Part shown: positions 6,617 through 13,028 of the stretch, piece by piece
How the letters are laid out: every line of letters begins with the position of its first letter
Numbering within the stretch: position 1 is the stretch's first letter
NCBI GenBank assembly: GCA_023423775.1
Contig: JAFAEZ010000147.1
Location: 1-13,040 of the forward strand
Source: Pseudomonadota bacterium
GTDB lineage: Bacteria; Pseudomonadota; Alphaproteobacteria; Sphingomonadales; Sphingomonadaceae
Direction: 5' to 3'
DNA length: 13,040 nt
Translations under genes and position numbers: made by a program
Notes under the pieces: generated by a model
The model's database searches: none
What the model saw: the letters and a program-made list of their open reading frames with translations, nothing else
What the model was told of the DNA's origin: nothing

Positions 6617-8097
6617 TGAGCAATCTGACCGATCTCGGCATCGCGGGTCTCCGCGACGGCTTCCGCAAGGGCGACTTCTCGGCGCGGGAGGCTGCGGACG
6701 CCTTCAACGCGGCGGTGGAGAAGGGGCGTGCGCTGAACGCCTTCATCGTCGAAACCCCCGAGCTTGCGATCGCGGCGGCCGAGGAAGCCGATCGTGACCG
6801 GGGCCAGGGCGAGTTCAAGCCGCTCGCGGGCGTCCCGCTCGGTATCAAGGATCTGTTCGCCACCAAGGGGGTGCAGACCGCCTCGGCGAGCAAAATCCTG
6901 GAGGGCTTCAAGCCGACCTACGAATCGACGGTGAGCGGCAAGTTGCTCGCCGCCGGCGCCGGTATGCTGGGCAAGCTCAACATGGACGAATTCGCGATGG
7001 GCTCGTCGAACGAGACCAGCGCGTTCGGCAACGTCATCTCGCCCTGGCGCCGCAACGACGGCGGCAATGCGGCACTGACCCCGGGCGGCTCTTCCGGCGG
7101 CTCGGCGGCGGCCGTCGCGGCCCGCATCGTCCCCGGTGCCACCGGCACCGACACCGGCGGCTCGATCCGCCAGCCTGCCGCCTTCGTCGGCATCAGCGGC
7201 ATCAAGCCGACCTACGGGCGCTGCTCGCGCTGGGGCATGGTCGCCTTCGCCTCGTCGCTGGACCAGGCCGGCCCCATGGCGCGCGACGTCCGCGACTGCG
7301 CGATCATGCTGGAGGTGATGAGCGGCTTCGATCCCAAGGATTCGACCTCGCTCAACCTCGAGGTTCCCAAATGGGAGCAGAACCTTTCCAGCGACGTTCG
7401 CGGCAAGCGCATCGGCATCCCGAAGGAATATCGGATCGACGGCGTTCCGGCCGAGATCGACGCGGTGTGGGAGCAGGGCATCCAGTGGATGCGCGACGCC
7501 GGCGCCGAAATCGTCGAAGTCTCGCTGCCGCACACCAAATACGCGCTGCCGACCTATTACATCATCGCGCCGGCGGAGGCGTCTTCGAACCTCGCCCGCT
7601 ATGACGGCGTGCGCTACGGCCTGCGCGTCGCGCCGGACAATGGCAGCCTCGACGACATGTACAAGGCGACCCGCGCCGCCGGCTTCGGCGCAGAGGTGAA
7701 GCGCCGGATCATGATCGGCACCTATGTGCTCTCGGCCGGCTTCTACGACGCCTATTTTAACCAGGCGCAGAAGGTGCGGGCTTTGATCGCGCGGGACTTC
7801 GAGCGCGTGTTCCAGGACGTTGACCTGCTGCTCACTCCGACTGCCCCGTCGGCGGCGTTCGGCCTGGGCGAGAAGATGGACGATCCCCTGGCCATGTATC
7901 TGAACGACGTGTTCGCGGTTCCGGCCAGCCTCGCCGGCTTGCCGGCCATGTCGGTCCCCGCCGGGCTCGACGGACAGGGACTGCCGCTCGGTCTGCAGCT
8001 GATCGGCCGCGCGCTCGACGAGCAGAGCGTGCTCAACGCGGCATTGGCATTTGAGGAACGGGCCGGCTTCGTCGCCCGACCGGAGGCATGGTGGTGA
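6616..8097 (+). CDS. gatA: Asp-tRNA(Asn)/Glu-tRNA(Gln) amidotransferase subunit A
   Basis: GatA hydrolyses glutamine and channels ammonia to GatB, which amidates mischarged Glu-tRNA(Gln) or Asp-tRNA(Asn). The 493-aa protein is a full-length amidase-signature enzyme. The Ser-cisSer-Lys triad is Lys78 (PLGIKDL), Ser159 (PGGSSGGSAAA) and Ser183 (TDTGGSIRQPA), with the expected 24-residue gap between the serines. The start is GTG at 6616, overlapping the gatC stop by one base; no better-placed start exists after the gatC stop. The C-terminus ends with ALAFEERAGF, typical of the family. The gene overlaps gatB by a few bases, fitting translational coupling of the complex. Its presence suggests that the organism uses transamidation for Gln- and/or Asn-tRNA. 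Confidence 0.98.
   Translation: MSNLTDLGIAGLRDGFRKGDFSAREAADAFNAAVEKGRALNAFIVETPELAIAAAEEADRDRGQGEFKPLAGVPLGIKDLFATKGVQTASASKILEGFKPTYESTVSGKLLAAGAGMLGKLNMDEFAMGSSNETSAFGNVISPWRRNDGGNAALTPGGSSGGSAAAVAARIVPGATGTDTGGSIRQPAAFVGISGIKPTYGRCSRWGMVAFASSLDQAGPMARDVRDCAIMLEVMSGFDPKDSTSLNLEVPKWEQNLSSDVRGKRIGIPKEYRIDGVPAEIDAVWEQGIQWMRDAGAEIVEVSLPHTKYALPTYYIIAPAEASSNLARYDGVRYGLRVAPDNGSLDDMYKATRAAGFGAEVKRRIMIGTYVLSAGFYDAYFNQAQKVRALIARDFERVFQDVDLLLTPTAPSAAFGLGEKMDDPLAMYLNDVFAVPASLAGLPAMSVPAGLDGQGLPLGLQLIGRALDEQSVLNAALAFEERAGFVARPEAWW
8082..8086 (+). promoter_or_regulatory. Shine-Dalgarno that decides the gatB start
   Basis: GGAGG inside the last codons of gatA. Spacing is 1 nt to ATG 8088, 4 nt to GTG 8091 and 7 nt to GTG 8094; only the last is near the optimum. 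Confidence 0.65.
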
Positions 8098-9575
8098 GCG
8101 ATTATCGGATTCAGGGTGCGACGGGCGAATGGGAGGTCGTGATCGGCCTCGAAGTCCATGCCCAGGTCACCTCCAACGCCAAGCTCTTCTCCGGCGCGTC
8201 GACCGAGTTCGGCGCGGAGCCCAACACCCAGGTGAGCCTGATCGATGCGGCGATGCCGGGCATGCTGCCCGTGCCCAACCAGGAATGCGTCCGCCAGGCG
8301 GTGCGCACCGGCATGGCGCTCGACGCCCAGATCAATCCCTGGTCGCGCTTCGACCGGAAGAATTATTTCTACGCCGACCTTCCACAGGGCTACCAGATCT
8401 CGCAGCTCTACCACCCGATCGTGGGCGAGGGCGTGATCGAGATCATGCTCGACGAGAAGGACGAAAGCTCGGCCAAGACGATCGGCATCGAGCGCATCCA
8501 TATCGAGCAGGATGCCGGCAAACTGATGCACGACCAGCATCCGAGCTTCTCCTATGTCGACCTCAACCGCTCGGGCGTCGCTTTGATGGAGATCGTCTCC
8601 AAGCCCGACATGCGCAGCCCGGAAGAGGCCGGCGCCTATGTCCGCAAGCTGCGCTCGATCCTGCGCTATGTCGGCTCGTGCGACGGCAATATGGAGCAGG
8701 GCTCGATGCGCGCCGACGTCAACGTGTCGGTGCGCAGGCCCGGCGAGCCGTTCGGCACCCGCACCGAGACCAAGAACGTCAATTCGGTGCGCTTCATCAT
8801 GGCGACGATCGAATATGAGGCGAACCGCCAGGTCGACGTGCTCGAGAGCGGCGGCGAAATCGTCCAGGAAACCCGCTTGTTCGATCCCGACAAGGGCGAG
8901 ACGCGGTCGCTGCGCTCCAAGGAGGACGCGCACGATTATCGCTATTTCCCGGATCCGGACCTGCTGCCGCTGGAATTGAGCGACGCATTCCTCGTCGAAT
9001 GTCGCGAGAGCCTGCCCGAGCTGCCCGACGCCAAGCGCCGCCGCTACGAGCAGGAGCTGGGCCTTTCCGCCTACAATGCCTCGGTGCTGACCGCCGACGT
9101 CACGACGGCCCGCTGGTTCGAGGAACTGCTCGCCGCCACCGGCAAGGCCGGGCCGGAGATCGGTAAGGCCGCCTCCAACTGGGTCATCTCGGACCTGTTC
9201 GGCGCCTTGAACCGCCTCGGCCGCGACATGACCGACAGCCCGGTCTCGCCGAAGCAGGGCGCCGAATTGCTGAGCTTGGTCGCGGACGGCACCTTGTCGG
9301 GAACCCTCGCCAAACAGGTGTTCGAGATCATGCTCGAGACCGGCCAGGATCCGGGCGCGATCGTGGAAGAGCGCGGCCTGAAGCAGACCTCCGACACCGG
9401 CGCCATCGAGGCGGTGATTGCCGACGTGCTCGCCAAGAATCCCGGCCAGCTCGAGCAGTATCGCGGCGGCAAGGAGCAATTGTTCGGCTTCTTCGTCGGC
9501 CAGACGATGAAGGCGATGGGCGGCAAGGCCAACCCGGCCGTGGTCAACGAGCTGTTGAAGAAGGCGCTGGGCTAA
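8094..9575 (+). CDS. gatB: Asp-tRNA(Asn)/Glu-tRNA(Gln) amidotransferase subunit B
   Basis: GatB binds the mischarged tRNA, activates its carboxylate with ATP and amidates it. The 493-aa product shows WEVVIGLEVHAQV and NAKLFSG near the N-terminus, the conserved FYADLPQGYQISQ and DLNRSGVALMEIVS, and a tRNA-binding helical and GatB/YqeY C-terminal domain from about 345 to the end. Three starts compete: ATG 8088, GTG 8091 and GTG 8094. GGAGG at 8082-8086 is only one nt from the ATG but seven nt from GTG 8094, and that GTG overlaps the gatA stop as GTGA, so 8094 is preferred; using 8088 adds two residues. It ends 12 bp before a convergent small gene. Confidence 0.97.
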   Translation: MSDYRIQGATGEWEVVIGLEVHAQVTSNAKLFSGASTEFGAEPNTQVSLIDAAMPGMLPVPNQECVRQAVRTGMALDAQINPWSRFDRKNYFYADLPQGYQISQLYHPIVGEGVIEIMLDEKDESSAKTIGIERIHIEQDAGKLMHDQHPSFSYVDLNRSGVALMEIVSKPDMRSPEEAGAYVRKLRSILRYVGSCDGNMEQGSMRADVNVSVRRPGEPFGTRTETKNVNSVRFIMATIEYEANRQVDVLESGGEIVQETRLFDPDKGETRSLRSKEDAHDYRYFPDPDLLPLELSDAFLVECRESLPELPDAKRRRYEQELGLSAYNASVLTADVTTARWFEELLAATGKAGPEIGKAASNWVISDLFGALNRLGRDMTDSPVSPKQGAELLSLVADGTLSGTLAKQVFEIMLETGQDPGAIVEERGLKQTSDTGAIEAVIADVLAKNPGQLEQYRGGKEQLFGFFVGQTMKAMGGKANPAVVNELLKKALG

Positions 9576-9587
9576 GCCCGGCGCCGT

Positions 9588-9908
9588 TCAAAACGATCGG
9601 GCTGAGCGCGCCTGGTCGATCGCTTCCTCGAACGCTTCGCGGGCGTCGTCCTGGATCACGGTGCCCGAAAGCGTCTCGCGCTCGGACTGGATGCGGGAGA
9701 AATCATAGGCGAGGCGCGGATCGCGGTCGTCGAGCAGGGTCGCGACGTCGACGCCGAGCCGCGGCTCCTCGCTGCGAACGTCGCGATGGATGAGGACGCT
9801 GCCGTCCGCCTCGCGCGTGAGCAAGGGTTCCGGCCGCTGCGGCGCTGCGGCCTGGGCGGTTGCGGCAAGGCTGCAGGCCAGCGCGATCGCGATCGTCAGG
9901 TTTCGCAT
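9588..9908 (-). CDS. Small secreted protein of unknown function
   Basis: I do not recognise this 106-aa protein. It begins with a clear signal peptide (MRNLTIAIALACSLAATAQA, cleavage likely near residue 20), so it should be periplasmic or secreted. The mature part is short, charged and probably helical, with many Arg, Asp and Glu and the segment DVATLLDDRDPRLAYDFSRI; it has no cysteines after the signal and no known catalytic motif that I can see. ATG 9908 is chosen because GGAGGA lies four nt upstream and the signal sequence starts there; the frame stays open another 20 codons without support. It is convergent with gatB, with 12 bp between the stops. An imperfect inverted repeat (AGCCCG 9575-9580, CGGGCT 9598-9603) covers both stops but lacks a U-tract. 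Confidence 0.82.
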   Translation of the reverse strand: MRNLTIAIALACSLAATAQAAAPQRPEPLLTREADGSVLIHRDVRSEEPRLGVDVATLLDDRDPRLAYDFSRIQSERETLSGTVIQDDAREAFEEAIDQARSARSF

Positions 9909-9984
9909 GAAGTCCTCCGCTGGCCTCAACTTGCGAGCATGCTTTTCAGTTGCAGCGGCGGCGCGCAAGGGGCGCGGAGCGCGT

Positions 9985-10004
9985 GCCCCGCTCTGGGACG
10001 GGGC
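9985..10004. other. Intergenic hairpin, function unknown
   Basis: GCCCCG, an 8-nt loop, and CGGGGC lie in the spacer between the small secreted protein gene and the truncated tRNA. There is no T-run on either side, so it is not a standard terminator. Nothing else is evident in this spacer apart from the tRNA promoter. Confidence 0.3.
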
Positions 10005-10064
10005 GGCGGCAACCGGTTTCCGCGGCCGCCGGGCTGCGCCGTCGCACGCGCGCTGGCAATGCGC

Positions 10065-10092
10065 TTGCCCTCGGCCGTCACCCTGCTATAGA
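10065..10092 (+). promoter_or_regulatory. Sigma-70 type promoter of the disrupted tRNA-Leu
   Basis: TTGCCC (10065-10070), a 16-nt spacer and TATAGA (10087-10092) place transcription start near 10099, about 14 nt before the tRNA fragment. This is the layout of a host tRNA promoter. With the tRNA broken, transcripts would run into the inserted element, antisense to its genes. Confidence 0.6.
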
Positions 10093-10112
10093 CCCGCGCG
10101 CCCGGCGGCCCG

Positions 10113-10153
10113 GCGGGCGTGGCGGAACTGGTAGACGCGCTGGATTTAGGTTC
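10113..10153 (+). pseudogene. Truncated tRNA-Leu, 5' half only
   Basis: The first 41 nt match the tRNA-Leu(UAG) at 11314 except for C instead of T at positions 6 and 16. It contains the 5' acceptor strand, D arm and anticodon-loop bases TTTAGGT, then diverges. No variable arm, T arm, 3' acceptor strand or CCA follows. A weak gapped resemblance (CCAGTA, CGCAA) continues to about 10166. C6 would pair perfectly with G67 of the intact copy, so this looks like the 5' half of the original host gene. Confidence 0.85.
10129..10153 (+). repeat. Left copy of 25-bp direct repeat (candidate att site)
   Basis: Identical over 25 bp to 11330-11354, exactly 1201 bp away. It runs from the D loop through the 5' anticodon stem to the end of the anticodon loop. 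It continues on its right into AATCCAG, which is complementary to CTGGATT (10140-10146) around the 7-nt TAGGTTC. That arm-spacer-arm layout is typical of tyrosine recombinase core sites. Confidence 0.7.
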
Positions 10154-10241
10154 AATCCAGTACGCAATTACCGTGTTGATAAGACCCAACTTTCGATTCA
10201 GCGTGCGGGCCAAAGGTGGGGCAATTCTGTCGAAAGCGAAC

Positions 10242-10442
10242 TTAATCGCGACCTTGATAAAGCCTGTCCCTTACTGGGTCCCGCTCGAAGGGGGATATTT
10301 CGCGAAACCCCCGGCCTTCACATGGTTTACACTTCACTTTGAACCTGCGGTCGCTGTGCAATCCTCGGCCAGCGTAACACCAGCCGTCTCCGAAACACGA
10401 GCGACATTCTACTTTGATTGGGGCTGGTGACATTCGTTCCAT
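10242..10442 (-). CDS. Small protein with two CxxCxGxG-type zinc motifs
   Basis: This 66-aa protein carries CRSCFGDGWC at about 13-22 and CKPCEGRGF at about 38-46. Two CxxCxGxG motifs about 25 residues apart resemble half of the DnaJ cysteine-rich zinc domain and suggest one bound zinc ion; no J-domain is present. It has a basic middle (GLHSDRRFKVK) and a charged tail. ATG 10442 is preceded by AGAGG at 7 nt; a second ATG three codons later is an alternative. It follows the HTH gene on the same strand, 92 nt downstream of its stop, and a 9-bp hairpin lies between them, just before its ribosome site. Its location inside the tRNA-bounded element suggests an element gene. Function unknown; a nucleic-acid- or protein-binding adaptor is possible. 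Confidence 0.6.
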   Translation of the reverse strand: MERMSPAPIKVECRSCFGDGWCYAGRGLHSDRRFKVKCKPCEGRGFREISPFERDPVRDRLYQGRD

Positions 10443-10462
10443 GACACAACCTCTGCAAGGGT

Positions 10463-10494
10463 GCTGCGACCTTCGATTTCTCGCCGGTCGCAGC
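10463..10494. promoter_or_regulatory. 9-bp perfect inverted repeat between the two element genes
   Basis: GCTGCGACC (10463-10471) and GGTCGCAGC (10486-10494) with a 14-nt spacer. In the leftward transcript the hairpin ends 8 nt before the AGAGG of the CxxCxGxG gene. There is no U-tract on either strand, so it is not a plain terminator. It may be an operator for the HTH protein or an RNA structure that controls the downstream gene. Confidence 0.45.
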
Positions 10495-10534
10495 GGTTGG
10501 GGTTAGTCTAGGCTGTAAGCAACGAGGGACCCGC

Positions 10535-10747
10535 TCATTGCTGGTTCTCGGCCGGGAACGACAAGCTCATCTGTTCCGCAGCTCCGACTGTCGGATGGCG
10601 CTTACCTGTCATAACCTCAGAGACACGACCCTGATTGAGGCCGAAGAGAGCCGCCACTTGGTGTTGATAAAGACCAAGGCGTTCTATCAAGTACTTGATT
10701 GTCGCTGCCATTTCTGGAGTGACGCGGGGTGAGTTTTTTCGTTTCAT
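10535..10747 (-). CDS. Small helix-turn-helix DNA-binding protein
   Basis: This 70-aa protein starts with a basic tail (MKRKNSPRVTPEMAATIKYL) and holds a helix-turn-helix at about 29-51: HQVAALFGLNQGRVSEVM followed by TGKRH. The pattern of a first helix, the GLN turn and a recognition helix QGRVSEVMTG resembles small sigma-region-4-like or Xre-like HTH proteins found in alphaproteobacteria and their phages. It probably binds DNA as a regulator of the element. ATG 10747 has AAGGA nine nt upstream. A sigma-70 consensus promoter lies about 170 bp upstream on the same strand. Positions 10686-10699, within its early codons, form a perfect 14-bp palindrome that may be an operator. The family resemblance is recalled, not searched. 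Confidence 0.75.
   Translation of the reverse strand: MKRKNSPRVTPEMAATIKYLIERLGLYQHQVAALFGLNQGRVSEVMTGKRHPTVGAAEQMSLSFPAENQQ
10686..10699. promoter_or_regulatory. 14-bp perfect palindrome inside the HTH gene
   Basis: ATCAAGTACTTGAT is its own reverse complement. It lies 49-62 nt into the HTH coding sequence. A palindrome of this length is not expected often in 1.2 kb (about 0.07 by a uniform-base estimate), so it is a candidate autoregulatory operator. Coding constraint (IKYLI) is the other explanation. Confidence 0.35.
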
Positions 10748-10920
10748 ACGCTTGTTTCCTTCTTCAAAGGCGAAATCGGCCCTTGCAAAATTCGGGAAAG
10801 ACGCGTAGATACCCCAGCGCTAACAGAGGAACCCGCCGTTCCGTCATCCAGCCAGCGAGCCAATTTCGCTGTGCTACACCGAGCCTCTTCCGATGTGATT
10901 CGGACGGGGTTCGATGTATT

Positions 10921-10949
10921 ATTATACCGCATCCTTAACGAAATTGCAA
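10921..10949 (-). promoter_or_regulatory. Consensus sigma-70 promoter driving the element genes leftward
   Basis: On the minus strand: TTGCAA (10949-10944), a 17-nt spacer, and a perfect TATAAT (10926-10921). Transcription should start near 10914 and read through the HTH and CxxCxGxG genes, leaving a leader of about 167 nt before the HTH start. This is much closer to the general consensus than the host promoters around it. Confidence 0.75.
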
Positions 10950-11313
10950 GAAATTTGTTCTTGGTCCGTTCGGCTCTGAGCTGGCGGCCTGCTGGTCGCT
11001 TGGGTCATTCCTCGCTTTTCGGATATCCTATCCAGCGCGTTTATCCGTTTTCCGGGACGGTCGAGAGCCTAGGAAGGACCCATTTGCGCATAGTATTCAA
11101 CTATTTACGCGCGTGGATATACTCCTAACGCGCAAATTGGTGTGGGCCAGTGGGGTGGGGGACGACCCTCTTACAAGGGTCTAGCCTTTGGCGATGAGGT
11201 GGTTTAAGCGGCACCCCGAACGCGGTCCTTCGGACTGGTTTCAGACGGGAATCTGGGTTTTTGCCAATATCGAATGGCGTGGCCGGGTCTTTCGCTTTGA
11301 AATCCATTCCGAT
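10950..11313. other. Right part of the element, no supported gene
   Basis: I see no convincing coding region here on either strand. It holds inverted repeats: ATTTGCGC (11082-11089) with GCGCAAAT (11130-11137), enclosing ATAGT/ACTAT (11090-11094, 11100-11104), and GACCCT/AGGGTC (11164-11169, 11176-11181). These could be recombinase arm sites, a replication or packaging signal, or nothing. No clear -10/-35 pair for the intact tRNA-Leu is evident just before 11314. Confidence 0.4.
11082..11137. repeat. Nested inverted repeats in an AT-rich patch
   Basis: Outer arms ATTTGCGC and GCGCAAAT (8 bp perfect) enclose an inner ATAGT-ATTCA-ACTAT. Two related words, TTACGCGCG and TAACGCGCA, lie in the right half. 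The patch is the most AT-rich of the element's right end. Confidence 0.4.
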
Positions 11314-11398
<85 letters not shown>

Positions 11399-11399
11399 G

Positions 11400-11420
11400 C
11401 TTCGTCCCGCAAGGACGAAG
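11400..11420 (+). terminator. Hairpin between tRNA-Leu and tig
   Basis: CTTCGTCC, loop CGCAA, GGACGAAG: an 8-bp perfect stem starting one base after the tRNA CCA. No U-tract follows, so it may be a weak terminator or a 3' end that guides tRNA maturation. It stands 42 nt before the tig start, so read-through from the tRNA into tig is possible. Confidence 0.5.
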
Positions 11421-11462
11421 TGCCGCTAACACGAATTTCCTGAAGCGAAGGTTCGAGCTGAA

Positions 11463-13028
11463 ATGCAGACTGTCGAGACGTTGAACGAGGGCCTGAAGCG
11501 CGCCTACAAGATCACCATTCCGGCCAAGGACATCGACGCCCGCGTCGACGGCGAGATCAAGAAGGTCGCTCCGCAGATTCGCATGCCCGGCTTCCGCCCC
11601 GGCAAGGTCCCCGCCAATCTCGTCCGCAAGATGCACGGCGAGCAGCTGCAGCAGCAGGCGCTCGAGACCGCCGTCCAGGAAGGCGTCCAGAAGCTCCTCG
11701 CGGACAACAAGCTCCGTCCGGCGATGCAGCCTGCGGTCGCGCTCGAGGCCGGCCATGAGCCCGGCAAGGACGCCGTCGTCACCGTCGAGCTCGAGACGCT
11801 TCCCGACGTCGGCACCCCGAAGATTGACGGCCTGAAGCTCGAGCGCCTGACCGTCGAGGCAGATGACGCTGCCGTCGACGCCGCGCTGGAGCGCATGGTG
11901 CAGGGGCAGAAGAGCTTCGATCCGGCCCCGGCCAAGTATGCCGCCAAGACCGGCGACCTCGTGATCATGGACTATGTCGGCAAGGTCGACGGCGAGGCCT
12001 TCGAGGGCGGCACCGGCGAGGGCATGTCGGTCGAACTGGGTTCGGGCCGTCTGATCCCGGGCTTCGAGGACCAGCTCGTCGGGGTGAAGGCGAACGAGCA
12101 GCGCACGCTCAACGTCACCTTCCCCGAGGATTACAATGTCGATTACCTGAAGGGCAAGCCGGCCACCTTCGAGGTCACCGTCACCGAGGTGCAGCAGCCG
12201 CGCGAGGCCAAGGCCGACGACGCCTTCGCCAAGGCGATGGGCCTCGAGGGCATCGACCAGCTGCGCGGGCTGCTCAAAGGCCAGGCCGAGCAGGAGCTGA
12301 ACGGCCTCACCCGCACCCACATGAAGCGCAAGCTGCTCGACCAGCTCGCCGAGACCCACGATTTCGAGGTCCCGCCGTCGATGGTCGAGGCCGAGTTCAA
12401 CCAGATCTGGGCCCAACTCGAGCATGAAGCGAGCCACGAGGCCGATCCGGAAGCCGCGCTCAAGGAAATGGAAGCCGAGCGCGAGGATTACCGCAAGATC
12501 GCGGAGCGCCGCGTCCGCCTTGGCCTGCTCCTGTCGGAGATCGGCTCGGCCAACGGCGTCGAGGTCAGCAACCAGGAAATGAACCAGCTGATCATGCAGG
12601 CGGCGCAGCAGTACCGCCCGGCCGATCGCGAGCGCTTCGTCCAATATGTCCGCCAGGAGCCGATGGCGGCCGCGCAGCTCCGTGCGCCCCTGTTCGAAGA
12701 CAAAGTCGTCGACTTCCTGTTCAGCAAGGCCGAGATCACCGACCGCACCGTTACCCGCGAGGAGCTGGAGCACGAGATCGAGGCCGAGGAAGGCCATGTC
12801 CACGGTCCGGATTGCGGCCACGACCACAGCCACGACGCCAAGCCGAAGGCCAAGAAGCCGGCCGCCAAGAAGGCGGACGCGAAGGCCGAGGACAAGGCTG
12901 AGAAGGCCGAGACCAAGCCCGCTGCCAAGAAGGCCGCGCCGAAAAAGGCCGCCAAGGAAGAGGCCCCGGCCGACGAGGCCAAGCCGGCCAAGAAGCCGGC
13001 TGCCAAGAAGGCCGCTGCCAAGAAGTAA
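11463..13028 (+). CDS. tig: Trigger factor (ribosome-associated chaperone / PPIase) with long Lys/Ala tail
   Basis: Trigger factor docks at the ribosomal exit tunnel and shields nascent chains. The N-terminal ribosome-binding domain shows MPGFRPGKVP (GFRPGK at 43-48, the L23 contact loop). The FKBP-type PPIase domain runs about 160-245 (GDLVIMDYVGKVDGEAF; LIPGFEDQLVGV; GKPATFEVTVTEVQ). The helical chaperone domain continues to about 435. At 521 aa it is about 90 longer than the E. coli protein (432 aa). The extra part is a His-rich stretch at 445-458 (HVHGPDCGHDHSHD), a possible metal site, then about 60 residues of Lys/Ala/Pro repeats resembling histone H1-like tails. ATG 11463 has GAAGG 11 nt upstream. 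It follows tRNA-Leu. The family call is certain; the tail function is unknown. Confidence 0.97.
   Translation: MQTVETLNEGLKRAYKITIPAKDIDARVDGEIKKVAPQIRMPGFRPGKVPANLVRKMHGEQLQQQALETAVQEGVQKLLADNKLRPAMQPAVALEAGHEPGKDAVVTVELETLPDVGTPKIDGLKLERLTVEADDAAVDAALERMVQGQKSFDPAPAKYAAKTGDLVIMDYVGKVDGEAFEGGTGEGMSVELGSGRLIPGFEDQLVGVKANEQRTLNVTFPEDYNVDYLKGKPATFEVTVTEVQQPREAKADDAFAKAMGLEGIDQLRGLLKGQAEQELNGLTRTHMKRKLLDQLAETHDFEVPPSMVEAEFNQIWAQLEHEASHEADPEAALKEMEAEREDYRKIAERRVRLGLLLSEIGSANGVEVSNQEMNQLIMQAAQQYRPADRERFVQYVRQEPMAAAQLRAPLFEDKVVDFLFSKAEITDRTVTREELEHEIEAEEGHVHGPDCGHDHSHDAKPKAKKPAAKKADAKAEDKAEKAETKPAAKKAAPKKAAKEEAPADEAKPAKKPAAKKAAAKK

Larger units (their letters stand above)
10176..10675 (+). repeat. 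Three dispersed copies of TTGATAA(A)G(A)CC
   Basis: TTGATAAGACC at 10176-10186, TTGATAAAGCC at 10254-10264 and TTGATAAAGACC at 10664-10675, all in the same orientation. The second lies in the CxxCxGxG gene and the third in the HTH gene; on the minus strand both encode Leu-Tyr-Gln. They could be protein binding sites or chance matches; the span given covers all three. Confidence 0.3.

Noticed and set aside
6205..7533. Upstream extension of the DUF3089 frame to 832 aa
   Set aside because: The extension is antisense to gatC and gatA. The ATG at 6204 has a good ribosome site and starts a membrane helix.
10119..10430. Plus-strand frame starting MAELVDALDLGS across the truncated tRNA
   Set aside because: This peptide is the well-known false translation of a tRNA-Leu gene; the rest is antisense to the CxxCxGxG gene.
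10744..10932. 62-aa minus-strand frame ending in an ATGA overlap with the HTH gene
   Set aside because: Its start codon lies within the consensus promoter, upstream of the expected transcription start, and no other in-frame start with a ribosome site was found. The overlap may be chance.
10871..11128. 85-aa plus-strand frame in the element
   Set aside because: GTG start without ribosome site, antisense over the strong promoter, and no recognisable domain.
11125..11307. 60-aa minus-strand frame just upstream of the tRNA
   Set aside because: No ribosome site, Pro/Arg-rich without recognisable fold, and no promoter seen.
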